A stretch of DNA of 50,896 nt, taken from JAJDFU01 sp964641965 (lineage in GTDB: Bacteria > Bacteroidota > Bacteroidia > Chitinophagales > Saprospiraceae). The DNA is taken from NCBI GenBank assembly GCA_964641965.1, contig CAZXLD010000036.1, positions 1 to 50,896 on the forward strand. The letters run 5' to 3'. Under the pieces are notes generated by a model that saw only the letters and a program-made list of their open reading frames with translations, was not told the DNA's origin and did no database searches. The position numbers were made by a program, and so were the translations under genes. This document shows, piece by piece, positions 43,175-50,896 of this stretch. How positions within the stretch are numbered: position 1 is the first letter of the stretch; every line of letters begins with the position of its first letter.

Positions 43175-44524
43175 ATGCACTCTGTCCTAATCATTGGAGC
43201 AGGTCGTTCTTCTTCTTCACTTATTACCTACATGCTCAATCAAGCTGCTCAATACAGCTGGCATATCATTGTAGCGGATGCCAATATTGAGCAAGCGCAA
43301 AAACGTGTGAATAACCATCCCAATGGAAGAGCAGTTTGGCTGGATGTGAATAAGGCCAATGATCGTCGCGAATTGATCAGTCGGGCCGGGCTGGTTATTT
43401 CGCTGTTGCCAGCTCATTTACACCTCGAAGTGGCGCACGATTGCATTCGATTGAATAAGCATCTGATCACTGCCTCATATGTAACACACGAGTTGTATCG
43501 ATTGGGGGACGAGGCCCGGGAGCGCGAACTCATTTTTATGGGTGAGATGGGTCTCGATCCTGGCGTGGACCATATGTCTGCAAAAAAAGTGATTGATGAA
43601 ATTCACGATAGGGGCGGGACAATGATTTCTTTCCGCTCTTATACGGGCGGCCTGATTGCACCGGAATCGGATAACAATCCCTGGCATTATAAATTCAGCT
43701 GGAATCCCAGAAATGTAGTGCTGGCAGGACAGGGGACGGCACAATACCTTGAGAACGGAAAATACAAATACATTCCTTATCATCGGCTTTTCCGGCAATA
43801 CCGGAATATAGAGATTCCAGGTGTCGGCGAATTTGAAGTGTATGCCAATCGGGATTCGCTCTTGTATCGGGATGCCTATGGGCTCAAAGATATCCCGAAT
43901 CTGCTCCGAGGTACCTTGCGACATCCGGGATTCTGTGATGCCTGGAGTGCGTTGGTTCGGATTGGCTTGACGGATGGGAGCTATCCGATCCTGGAATCGG
44001 AAAAATTGACCTACCATGAATTTATGGAGGCTTATTTAAGGCCTGACCAAGGGCAAGGGTCCGTTAAGGATCGGACAGCCAAAATGCTTGGATTGAAACC
44101 CGAAGGTGCTATTATGCGCAAGCTGGACTGGCTGGGGCTCTTTCGGAAGAAGCGGATTGGACTGGCCAATGCCACACCAGCCTTAATCCTGGAAAAACTG
44201 CTATTGGATAAATGGGAAATGAAGCCCAACGATAAGGATATGATTGTGATGCATCACGAATTCGAATATGAGGTCGGAGGCAGGGAGTATCGTCGGCTGG
44301 CGACTCTGGTGATGAAAGGAGAAAACAGGGAGGATACGGCTATGGCCCGGTTGGTTGGACTGCCCATGGGGATCTTTGGAAAATTGGTATTACAAGGTAA
44401 AATAAATGCAACGGGGGTCCACATCCCGGTGATCCGCGAAGTCTATAAACCCGTGTTGGAAGAACTGGCAAAACTGGGCGTAGCGTTTGAGGAGACCGAG
44501 ACGGAGATCGCTTCGGCTTCATGA
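43175..44524 (+). CDS. saccharopine dehydrogenase-like oxidoreductase
   Basis: A 449-residue protein of the saccharopine dehydrogenase/homospermidine synthase fold family. The Rossmann start is HSVLIIGAGRSSSSLITYM, and further family parts are LVISLLPAHLHLEVAHDCI, NKHLITASYV, MGEMGLDPGVDHMSAKKVID and SYTGGLIAPESDNNPWHYKFSWNPR. It should use NAD(P) and catalyse an opine-type reductive step, possibly in lysine degradation, but the substrate is not fixed by sequence. A 14-bp palindrome (TCGGAT-GA-ATCCGA, 43134-43147) lies upstream. The stop overlaps the flippase start by four bases. Confidence 0.9.
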   Translation: MHSVLIIGAGRSSSSLITYMLNQAAQYSWHIIVADANIEQAQKRVNNHPNGRAVWLDVNKANDRRELISRAGLVISLLPAHLHLEVAHDCIRLNKHLITASYVTHELYRLGDEARERELIFMGEMGLDPGVDHMSAKKVIDEIHDRGGTMISFRSYTGGLIAPESDNNPWHYKFSWNPRNVVLAGQGTAQYLENGKYKYIPYHRLFRQYRNIEIPGVGEFEVYANRDSLLYRDAYGLKDIPNLLRGTLRHPGFCDAWSALVRIGLTDGSYPILESEKLTYHEFMEAYLRPDQGQGSVKDRTAKMLGLKPEGAIMRKLDWLGLFRKKRIGLANATPALILEKLLLDKWEMKPNDKDMIVMHHEFEYEVGGREYRRLATLVMKGENREDTAMARLVGLPMGIFGKLVLQGKINATGVHIPVIREVYKPVLEELAKLGVAFEETETEIASAS

Positions 44525-45840
44525 GGGAAGGGTTTTATATGGTTAACCTCGACACTATTCGAGCAGTTCAGGGGTTTCAACTGTTGCGGCAAGGTGCCAA
44601 TATACTGTTGGCCATATTGCTGGCAAAAAGCGCGCTCGGTCTGGATGGTATCGGCTTGTATGAGTTGCTAACCTACCTGGGAGCTACCATCAGTTTCTTT
44701 TGGGTTTCGGGAGCGCTCCAGTCTATGCTTACTGTTTTTCCGCAACAAGATCATGAGCAGCAGCAACGTTTTGTCTTCACTTCCTATCTTTTTTTCGTAT
44801 TCATGGCTGTCTTAACCGGTCTGTTGATGGTAGTTGGTAAAGAATGGATCCGGGAAGGCCTGGCTGGAGGTGCAGAACTACTTTATTTTGAATGGTACGT
44901 CCTGTTCTTGGCGATCAATTTACCTACCTTCCTGCTGGAGCATTTTCTACAGCTCTATCAGAAGCCAATATCCATTATCAGTTTCGGTTTACTATCCTTT
45001 GGTGGTCAGTTGATTGTGGTGGCAGTTCCCATTTATTTGGGGTGGGGATTGTATTGGAGTATTCTAGGTTTGGTGGGGTTGGCGATCGTTAAGCATATCG
45101 TTTTACTGGGCTTTGTATTGAATTACGGGCAGTTCCGATTTGATGGTGCTCAATTGAGGTATTGGTTATATCTAGCACTTCCGTTAGCAGGATATGCACT
45201 TATTGGGGGATTCAGTCAGGCTTTTGGAGGGTGGCTGGTGAACTGGTCTTATGAGGGGAACGAACAATTATTTGCCACCTGGCGGTATGGAGCTCGAGAA
45301 TTGCCTTTATCGCTGGCCTTGGTTTCCGGATTGAGCACGGGATTACTTCCGGTTATTGCTGGCAATGTAAACGTCGGCCTAGAGGAGGTGCGTCGCCGAT
45401 CGTCTCGGCTGCAACATTTTTTATTGCCATTAGCTATTCTATTAATGGCCAGTAGCTCCTGGTGGTTTCCATTGGTTTTTAGTCCCGAATTCGAGGAATC
45501 AGTTCCAATATTCAATTTATTCTTATTGATCATAATTAGCCGGCTGGTCCTTTCCCGAACCCTAATGACAGGCCTCAAAGAAAATGGTTTCGTTTTCTGG
45601 GTTTCTATTGTAGAATTGGCATTAAATATTGGCTTAAGCTTTCTCTTTGTCCGTACCATGGGCCTGAGTGGGATCGCCCTTGGAACGGTTTTAGCTTATA
45701 CGTTTGAAAAAGTAGCCCATGGGATTTGGCTATACTGGAAATTCAATATTGCCCCTGGTCAATATATTGATTTAGGCTGGTTGAGTGGCTATTCGATTCT
45801 GTTGCTTGGCGTTTACGCCTGGACGATTATTTATTTATGA
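44521..45840 (+). CDS. polysaccharide flippase-like membrane protein
   Basis: A 439-residue protein with about twelve hydrophobic segments, in the MATE/Wzx-type polysaccharide exporter superfamily. Family flavour is seen in QGFQLLRQGANILLAILLAKSALGLDGIGLYELLTYLGATISFFWVSGALQSM and the paired helices to the end. It should move lipid-linked saccharide across the inner membrane, though the cargo is unknown. The start may be ATG 44521 (overlapping the upstream stop) or ATG 44539 six codons on. The pairing with a dehydrogenase is unusual; two GTs lie 10 kb upstream. Confidence 0.87.
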   Translation: MREGFYMVNLDTIRAVQGFQLLRQGANILLAILLAKSALGLDGIGLYELLTYLGATISFFWVSGALQSMLTVFPQQDHEQQQRFVFTSYLFFVFMAVLTGLLMVVGKEWIREGLAGGAELLYFEWYVLFLAINLPTFLLEHFLQLYQKPISIISFGLLSFGGQLIVVAVPIYLGWGLYWSILGLVGLAIVKHIVLLGFVLNYGQFRFDGAQLRYWLYLALPLAGYALIGGFSQAFGGWLVNWSYEGNEQLFATWRYGARELPLSLALVSGLSTGLLPVIAGNVNVGLEEVRRRSSRLQHFLLPLAILLMASSSWWFPLVFSPEFEESVPIFNLFLLIIISRLVLSRTLMTGLKENGFVFWVSIVELALNIGLSFLFVRTMGLSGIALGTVLAYTFEKVAHGIWLYWKFNIAPGQYIDLGWLSGYSILLLGVYAWTIIYL

Positions 45841-45941
45841 GTACATAAGATCATGGAATGAAGTTTCGATCCATTCTTTTAAAAAGCCGGTATAGTTCAC
45901 GATTCCTAAATCAATATTCATCAAGCGTTATCTATCCTTCG

Positions 45942-47009
45942 TTACGCTCTCAATCCCAACCCTTGACTTTGTCCTAACAGATTCGCCAGTTTATACAATA
46001 TGCGGGCTCCTACGTTCCCATCCCATTCATGCTTTCCACCGGCTACTTCGCAGAGATCAAAACCGATTATTTTTCGGCCACTTGCTACTACCTGTTGGAG
46101 TAAATAGGTGGCCTCTTGAAAGTCGAGTCCTCCGGGTACAGGCGTGCCTGTGTTGGGACAATACCGCGGATCCAGACCATCAATGTCAAAGCTGATGTAC
46201 ACCTTTTCGGGAAGTGGTTCCAGGAGGTTCTGAACCTGACCGTGATAGGAAATCCCTCGAAATTGGTCCCGCCGCGACTGGTGGTCGTAGCTGACCTGGA
46301 TGCGTCCATTTTCCCGTTCTACCACTTGCAGTTCCTCTTCGCACCAATCTCGGATACCCACTTGAACTAGCGTGGTGATCTGTGAAAGTGACAAGACATT
46401 ATTAAAGATGGAGGCATGTGAATACTCGAAGCCCTGGTATGCTTCCCGCAAATCCATATGCGCGTCAACCTGTAAGATGCCAAATTGGTCGTGTTTCTTG
46501 GCCAATGCCTGGATCAAACCCAAAGGAACGGAATGCTCGCCTCCCAGAATACAGGGATATTTGCCTGCATCCAGCAAACGGGTAGCAGCTTCCTGAATCG
46601 CCAGGTGGAGGTTGCCACAAGCCAGATTGATCTCGTCCAGTAGTTGATGTAGCTCAGCATTGGTAGCAGGGTGTCCCCCTTGTTCCAAGAACTCTATGAA
46701 CCGAGCTGCTTTGGGCCGTAGCTCCTCATTCAGGGTTTGCACATCCGGATGCGGTGGACGCACGAATAAGCCAATTTTCCAGGCCTCGGGTACGTCTGGA
46801 TCTTCCAGGTCGAGTTGGGTAGAGGCCCGCATCACATTTTCGTGAGAACCCGAGGTGCCGGTCTGATAAGACACGGTGACATCCCAGGGAATAGATAGCA
46901 CAACAATATTAGCCTCCTCTTCTGTAAACGGTAGCCCAATGAAGTGGTCGTTTTTCAATCCGGTACCGGAGGGATCAAAGCTTTCGAGGGTTGGGTTTTC
47001 AGGTGCCAT
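45942..47009 (-). CDS. agmatinase/ureohydrolase (arginase family)
   Basis: A 355-residue arginase-fold enzyme. Manganese-binding motifs are GGEHSVPLG, LQVDAHMDLREAY and SFDIDGLDPRYCPNTGTPVPGGLDF, all intact. The best fit is agmatinase (agmatine to putrescine and urea), but formiminoglutamase or another guanidino hydrolase cannot be excluded. It is cytosolic and complete. The long N-terminal part (residues 1-130) includes SFDPSGTGLKNDHFIGLPF and a charged helical stretch typical of the larger Bacteroidota form. No decarboxylase gene is adjacent. A low-complexity repeat region lies just upstream. Confidence 0.92.
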   Translation of the reverse strand: MAPENPTLESFDPSGTGLKNDHFIGLPFTEEEANIVVLSIPWDVTVSYQTGTSGSHENVMRASTQLDLEDPDVPEAWKIGLFVRPPHPDVQTLNEELRPKAARFIEFLEQGGHPATNAELHQLLDEINLACGNLHLAIQEAATRLLDAGKYPCILGGEHSVPLGLIQALAKKHDQFGILQVDAHMDLREAYQGFEYSHASIFNNVLSLSQITTLVQVGIRDWCEEELQVVERENGRIQVSYDHQSRRDQFRGISYHGQVQNLLEPLPEKVYISFDIDGLDPRYCPNTGTPVPGGLDFQEATYLLQQVVASGRKIIGFDLCEVAGGKHEWDGNVGARILYKLANLLGQSQGLGLRA

Positions 47010-47511
47010 AGATTTTTAGATTAGCTATGGGCAAGGTACGAAGAGCTGGTGTGAATCGGCTAGATAGTTGATGCGCGAAACTGGATACCGGCTGCACGGT
47101 GGACGATGCACGGTGGACGGACAACCTATATCAGGGACGTATACCATTTGCCATTCTTCACTCGCCATTCCACATTAGCAATTCGTCACTCGTCACTCCG
47201 CACCCCGCACTCGCCATTCCACATTAGCCATTCGTCACTCGTCACTAGTCACTTGGCATTTGACATTCGCCACTAATGCACTTTCCTGATAGTGTTGACC
47301 GTTTTATGGGAGATTTCGGTTATCAAAAATGATCAACTTCTTTCTATTTTCCTTTGCCATTTGCAAGTCGTATTAAATGAAAAACTGGCCAATTAAAATT
47401 GAAAACCTACATTTCACACTTAAATTTCGTCCACCGTCAACTAACAGCTAAAAGCATTTTCAATGGCTTTCATTGAGCAATAATAACTCATAACTCCCCC
47501 TCCGTCCACCG
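47010..47511. other. repeat-filled intergenic region
   Basis: This 502-base spacer between two divergent minus/minus genes contains no coding frame of interest. It is filled by the repeat copy at 47080-47275 and by inverted relatives of its end word at 47428-47437 and 47502-47512 (CCGTCCACCGT, the reverse complement of ACGGTGGACGG at 47110-47120). The stretch 47280-47420 is AT-rich with nothing recognised. Confidence 0.65.
47080..47275. repeat. intergenic repeat family, copy 2
   Basis: It opens with two tandem 14-bp units starting GCACGGTGGACG (47094-47107 and 47108-47121), continues with the 46-bp core (47108-47153) identical to copy 1, then carries runs of CATTCCACATTAGC, GTCACTCGTCACT and CACCCCGCACTCGCC words. 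The modular, slightly scrambled order against copy 1 suggests slippage as well as copying. Confidence 0.8.
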
Positions 47512-48189
47512 TTATTTAAAAATCTCTTGTATCGTTTCCCGATGTGATTCGCTTACCGGGATCTTCTGCCCGTGCACAACGACATGGTTACCTTCCATAT
47601 ATTCGATTGCATTGGCATTAATCATCCAAGACCGATGTACCCGCAAGAAAGTGGTAGTCGGTAATCGTTCCTCCAACTCCTGCAGTCGCATTTTGGGCGT
47701 GAACAGCCGTTCTTTGGTCTGAATCTTCAAATAATCCCCATAAGCCTGGACGTACAAAATCTCTTCTTTAGCCAGCCGGTATAACCGTCGATCTGCTCGA
47801 AAACTCAGGTGCTCTTCCCTGGAAAGGCCCAATTCATGCAACTGTAACGCACGAGTGGCAGCCCTCAAAAAACGATCATAAGCGATGGGTTTCAGCAAAT
47901 AGTCAACTGCCGCCCACTCAAAACCTTGCAAGGCATAATCGGCATAGGCTGTGGTGAAAATGACCAAACCGGTATGGGAAGATTCGGCTAATAGGCCAAA
48001 CCCATCCATCCCTGGCATTTGGATGTCGAGCAACAAAAGATCTACCGTTTGTTCTTTTAAGTAGGCAAGCGCTTCTTTCGGCCGCGAAAAGGAAGCGGCA
48101 TGTTCTAGCCAAGGCGTTTGCGCTACAAATCGTTCCAAGACCCGAATGGCAGGCTGTTCGTCATCCAGGATCAGGCAGTTCAGTTTCAT
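47512..48189 (-). CDS. LytTR-type response regulator (second pair)
   Basis: A 225-residue response regulator. The receiver domain begins MKLNCLILDDEQPAIRVLERF, with the phospho-acceptor in LLLLDIQMPGMDG, FTTAYAD and LLKPIAYDR; the LytTR DNA-binding domain follows with LYRLAKEEILYVQAYGDYLKI and RVHRSWMINANAIEYMEGN. I use ATG 48189, where the receiver fold starts; 48240 adds 17 residues from the kinase frame. The start overlaps the kinase gene by 29 nt, indicating coupled translation. Downstream lies the repeat region. Confidence 0.93.
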   Translation of the reverse strand: MKLNCLILDDEQPAIRVLERFVAQTPWLEHAASFSRPKEALAYLKEQTVDLLLLDIQMPGMDGFGLLAESSHTGLVIFTTAYADYALQGFEWAAVDYLLKPIAYDRFLRAATRALQLHELGLSREEHLSFRADRRLYRLAKEEILYVQAYGDYLKIQTKERLFTPKMRLQELEERLPTTTFLRVHRSWMINANAIEYMEGNHVVVHGQKIPVSESHRETIQEIFK

Positions 48190-49201
48190 GTGACGGTATT
48201 TCGAGTTCAATCTGAAAATACGCTTGCTCATCCAGTACATCCAAGCGATATTGATCCGGGAATAACAGCTGTAAGCGCCGTTCCAAATTGGTCAAACCGA
48301 TTCCTTCCATACCTGCCATCCCTTGTTTGGGCTTGGCATTACGAAAAATAAAGCGGAGTCGGTCTGAAATATCCAATTGAATCGAAAGTGGTACGACTTC
48401 CAGGTCACCATGCTTGTAGGCATTCTCTGCCAGCGGAAGCAGTAGCAAAGGAGGGATGTGTTTACCTTCCAGTTTCCCCTTGATTTGGATTTTCGTGGAT
48501 TTGCCGCCCTTTATTTCCTGCAAGGCCAAATAGCTTTTGAGCCAGTCCAACTCGGTTTCCAGGGGTACCCATTCTCGGGTATCGCCGTAGGTCAGGTAAC
48601 GCAGGTGGTCGGATAGTTTGACCACATAGTCCGGCGTATCCGGGTTATTTTCCAGTGCCAGCGAATACAGGGTGTTCAAGTGATTAAATAGAAAGTGTGG
48701 GTGAAGCTGGGCCTTTAGGGAATGTAATTCGGTAGCCAGGTTTTGTTTTTCCAGTTCATCCATGCGCCGCTCCTGCTCCTGTACCTTAAACCAGGATCTG
48801 GATAACTTCAACAAAGTTGAAACAACCACATAAGTACTCAGGATTAGGAACAAGTCCCACCAGGTATGATAGGAGATGAAGTAATAACCAGGGAAGATCC
48901 AATCGACCAGGAAATTAAATAGGAACCTATTGAGCGAGATGCCGGAAACAATAAGGGTTAATAGGAATAGGGTATAAAGGACATACTGGCGCTGCTGGAA
49001 CAGCTTGGGAATCAAGAATTGCAGGTTCAGGTAAACTACCCAAAGTAAGCTTGAATGAAAAAGAAAGATGTAGATCAGGTCCGTTTCCCAATACCCAGCT
49101 TCTCGATAGCCGAACAAACGCCAAAAGACAAAAAGGGACAGCACCCAAAAAGCGGCGTGCTGTACCCAACGTTTTTTTAGTATGGATTCGACTATCTGCA
49201 T
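48161..49201 (-). CDS. LytS/YehU-type sensor histidine kinase (second pair)
   Basis: A 346-residue kinase with four hydrophobic segments (about 15-135), a coiled-coil linker (QEQERRMDELEKQNLATEL) and the His_kinase domain with QLHPHFLFNHLN (His169), the ATP-binding LLLPLAENAYKHGDLE and GIGLTNLERR. No periplasmic sensor domain is visible. Its ATG overlaps the stop of the upstream lipoprotein gene by one base (TAATG), so lipoprotein, kinase and regulator form an operon. The lipoprotein may take part in sensing, but that is only suggested by position. Confidence 0.93.
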   Translation of the reverse strand: MQIVESILKKRWVQHAAFWVLSLFVFWRLFGYREAGYWETDLIYIFLFHSSLLWVVYLNLQFLIPKLFQQRQYVLYTLFLLTLIVSGISLNRFLFNFLVDWIFPGYYFISYHTWWDLFLILSTYVVVSTLLKLSRSWFKVQEQERRMDELEKQNLATELHSLKAQLHPHFLFNHLNTLYSLALENNPDTPDYVVKLSDHLRYLTYGDTREWVPLETELDWLKSYLALQEIKGGKSTKIQIKGKLEGKHIPPLLLLPLAENAYKHGDLEVVPLSIQLDISDRLRFIFRNAKPKQGMAGMEGIGLTNLERRLQLLFPDQYRLDVLDEQAYFQIELEIPSHETELPDPG

Positions 49202-49773
49202 TACAAAGGCCGGGTCAACACAATTGTATCAAGGTAGGCATTTTCATCTTGGCCATACTTGATCAAAAACTGCTGTAACTCTTTAGGAGAGGCAGTTAGC
49301 AGGATTTCATCTTTGCCGGTACGCTCATGACGGAGCCGGATCTTCCGTTTGTCAAAGAGGCTCTTCAACCAGTCGGCATCGAAAGTGTAATAGATCATTT
49401 TATTGTTCTGAAACTCGACTTTGCCAAAAGTATGACAGGCCATTAGACTGGTAAGAAGCATGTATCGATCGGCCTTGGGGAAGATGTCGAAATAGTAATC
49501 CTCACCAAGTTGTACGATATGGATCTCATATTGCTCCTCTTCTTCATCGTCCGGATCGGTAACGGAGAGCGCATAATCGTAGCTGGAGCTTAGCGTAGGC
49601 GCTTCAAATGCCCATTCAAAATAGGTGGAATCAATAGGCATCATCCATATACCGTCGATCTCATCCTTTCGGACCAAGACCTCCTTGGTGTACAGCGGAT
49701 ACAGTGACAGTAGGTTGCAAGAAGAAAATAAAAGCAAAATAACAAAGGCAAGGCCGAAGATTACTTTTTTCAT
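49201..49773 (-). CDS. lipoprotein of unknown function
   Basis: A 190-residue exported lipoprotein: the signal ends LLLFSSC, with the lipid-bearing Cys at about residue 19. The mature part starts with NLLSLYPLYTKEVLVRKDEIDGIW, is beta-rich and includes an acidic run (DPDDEEEEQ). I know no family for it. It is the first gene of a lipoprotein-LytS-LytTR unit and its stop overlaps the kinase start by one base. TACCTTGG (49805-49798 on the minus strand) is a one-mismatch -7 box 25 nt upstream. Confidence 0.8.
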   Translation of the reverse strand: MKKVIFGLAFVILLLFSSCNLLSLYPLYTKEVLVRKDEIDGIWMMPIDSTYFEWAFEAPTLSSSYDYALSVTDPDDEEEEQYEIHIVQLGEDYYFDIFPKADRYMLLTSLMACHTFGKVEFQNNKMIYYTFDADWLKSLFDKRKIRLRHERTGKDEILLTASPKELQQFLIKYGQDENAYLDTIVLTRPL

Positions 49774-49976
49774 GGTTGTAGGATTCGGTTAATGTTTCCA
49801 AGGTAGGTGAGCAGGGGAGCTGCGTGAAAAACAGTCGTTGAATTCAGGGAAATCGTCGTTGGAATGGGTTTTTCTTCTTAAAGAGAACCCTGTTTGGTTT
49901 GAAGCGAAGTTTAAACACAGTCCTTTAAGTGTAGACCCAGCCAGAACAGATCCATCAAATAGAATCAGGTGTTGTC

Positions 49977-49984
49977 TATATTTG
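49977..49984 (+). promoter_or_regulatory. -7 box upstream of ftsE
   Basis: TATATTTG is an exact TAnnTTTG match 30 nt before the ATG at 50015. No -33 TTTG was found at normal spacing. The position fits a short leader. Confidence 0.5.
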
Positions 49985-50014
49985 TGCTCTAGATACAGCC
50001 CAAATCCCCAATAA

Positions 50015-50698
50015 ATGAATCCAACTGTAGAGCTCCAAAACGCCGTAATTGCCCAGGATGGCCATCCCGTATTGCAAGAAGTGAATCTGAAAGTGATGCC
50101 TGGTGAGTTCACCTACCTGATCGGTAAGACTGGGACCGGCAAGTCCAGTTTGTTGAAAACGCTGTACGCAGCTCTTCCCCTCAATCACGGTACCGGAAAG
50201 GTGGCGGGCTACGATCTGAAAAAGCTAAGCCGGAAAACCATTCCTTTACTTCGCCGGAAACTCGGGATCGTGTTTCAGGATTTTAATCTTCTGGAAGACC
50301 GGACGGTTCGGGAGAACCTCCTGTTTGTTATGAAGGCCACGGGCTGGAAGAAGCCTGACCTCATGACCAACAAACTAGCAGATGCCCTGGAAAGCGTAGG
50401 ACTGAAGGACAAAATGGACTCCATGCCGCACCAATTATCCGGCGGTGAGCAACAACGAGTCGCCATTGCCAGGTCCTTATTGAATACCCCCGACCTGATC
50501 ATTGCCGATGAGCCTACAGGCAATCTGGACCCCGAAACCTCCGATGATATCCTGCTCTTGCTACTGCGGCTAAACCGGGAAAAAAAGGTGGCTGTCCTTT
50601 TTGCCACTCACGATTATCGGATTCTGGAAAGTTATCCTTCCCGCATTATTCGGTGCCGTAATGGACGCCTTATTGAAGAACGAGAAATTAGCCTATAA
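50015..50698 (+). CDS. ftsE: cell-division ABC ATPase FtsE-like
   Basis: A 227-residue ABC ATPase close to Bacteroidota FtsE: NLKVMPGEFTYLIGKTGTGKSSLLKTLY (Walker A about 37-45), FVFQ-equivalent GIVFQDFNLLEDRTV, the signature LSGGEQQRVAIARSLL, Walker B LIIADEPTGNLDPE and the H-loop THDY. FtsE works with the membrane protein FtsX at the division site, where it controls wall hydrolases. No ftsX lies after it within the window; the next possible ATG is at 50881. A different LolD-like role cannot be ruled out. Confidence 0.82.
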   Translation: MNPTVELQNAVIAQDGHPVLQEVNLKVMPGEFTYLIGKTGTGKSSLLKTLYAALPLNHGTGKVAGYDLKKLSRKTIPLLRRKLGIVFQDFNLLEDRTVRENLLFVMKATGWKKPDLMTNKLADALESVGLKDKMDSMPHQLSGGEQQRVAIARSLLNTPDLIIADEPTGNLDPETSDDILLLLLRLNREKKVAVLFATHDYRILESYPSRIIRCRNGRLIEEREISL

Positions 50699-50735
50699 CC
50701 CATTGGAATGAATGAGATTGGAAATGGTGATTGGC

Positions 50736-50815
50736 TACTCGATACTGGAAACTTGCCATTTGTCACTCGTCATTCCACATTCCACATTCCACATTCTGCA
50801 TTTGGCACTTGATAT
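50736..50815. repeat. intergenic repeat family, copy 3 (partial)
   Basis: A partial member starting TACTCGATACTGGA (50736-50749, as at 38152) then GCCATTTGTCACTCGTC and three tandem CATTCCA units (50771-50791) plus a decayed fourth. It lacks the 46-bp core shared by copies 1 and 2. Confidence 0.7.
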
Positions 50816-50880
50816 AGTCTTATATATAGGCGACTAGGCTTTTAGCTCGACTTTAGCATTCTAAGCCCTTCTGTTTCCAG

Positions 50881-50896
50881 ATGAAGAACAGACTTG
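50881..50896 (+). CDS. possible start of the next gene (cut by window edge)
   Basis: An ATG at 50881 opens MKNRL and continues to the last base. It follows a 65-base spacer after the repeat and has the basic start expected of a signal peptide, but five codons are too few to identify it. It may or may not be the ftsX partner of ftsE. Confidence 0.25.

Noticed and set aside
1..50896. CRISPR array, prophage, toxin-antitoxin pair or intact insertion sequence
   Set aside because: No evenly spaced direct repeats with unique spacers, no phage structural or integrase genes and no transposase were found anywhere on either strand.

Overview
The window is a contiguous piece of a Bacteroidota chromosome, most likely from the Saprospiria/Cytophagia side of the phylum. 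The evidence is a PorP/SprF type IX secretion membrane protein, a secreted VCBS-repeat protein with a type IX C-terminal sorting domain, a lipoprotein TamA (TamL), LytS/LytTR two-component pairs, a 394-residue PurM of the Bacteroidota type, and several upstream regions carrying the Bacteroidota promoter form (TTTG, about 18-20 nt, TAnnTTTG). I saw no rRNA, tRNA, CRISPR array, phage or intact insertion sequence. Most of the window is core metabolism; the accessory signal lies in intergenic repeats, broken or catalytically altered enzymes, and genes too short to be noticed easily.

Layout. 1-2.1 kb: an LCIB-type carbonic anhydrase and a truncated S15/CocE hydrolase. 2.1-4.9 kb (minus): sensor kinase, LytTR regulator, fructosamine-kinase-like protein. 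4.9-5.4 kb: non-coding stretch with a 195-bp inverted-repeat-bounded element. 5.4-7.7 kb (plus): folE, fabD, yqgE. 7.9-10.2 kb (minus): membrane-anchored unknown and an M23 peptidase. 10.2-12.1 kb (plus): purM, nth. 12.2-15.4 kb: divergent tamL and a SpoU/TrmH methyltransferase. 15.4-21.8 kb (minus): a TlpA-like lipoprotein, purL, cox3 with a hidden DUF2256 gene in front, and an NhaC-type antiporter. 21.9-24.1 kb: VCBS/type IX cargo protein. 24.2-30.7 kb: yggS, a small membrane protein, deoxynucleoside kinase, gatC, a LolD-like ABC ATPase, PduO-type adenosyltransferase, a PgpH-like HD phosphohydrolase, DUF5522, DUF6580. 30.9-36.8 kb (plus): M1 peptidase, cupin, two glycosyltransferases, and a RibB protein with a degenerate GTP cyclohydrolase II half. 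36.8-41.6 kb: PorP/SprF, an NlpC/P60 protein lacking its catalytic Cys, cystathionine beta-synthase, a LysM/RlpA-like protein. 41.8-45.8 kb (plus): kdsB, NUDIX, saccharopine dehydrogenase-like, flippase. 45.9-50.9 kb: an arginase-family enzyme, a repeat-filled spacer, a lipoprotein/LytS/LytTR operon, ftsE and a further repeat copy.

Functional themes are envelope biogenesis (FabD, KdsB, TamL, LolD-like ATPase, flippase, glycosyltransferases, M23 and NlpC/P60 proteins, FtsE), purine and cofactor synthesis (PurL, PurM, FolE, RibB, PduO) and signalling (two LytS/LytTR pairs, c-di-AMP hydrolase candidate).

I did not find a convincing new multi-gene system. The observations best worth following are the Cys-to-Ala NlpC/P60 protein, the RibBX-like protein, the concealed DUF2256 gene coupled to cox3 beneath a palindrome-bearing promoter, the LCIB carbonic anhydrase, and the interspersed intergenic repeat family with an identical 46-bp core at two sites about 9 kb apart.
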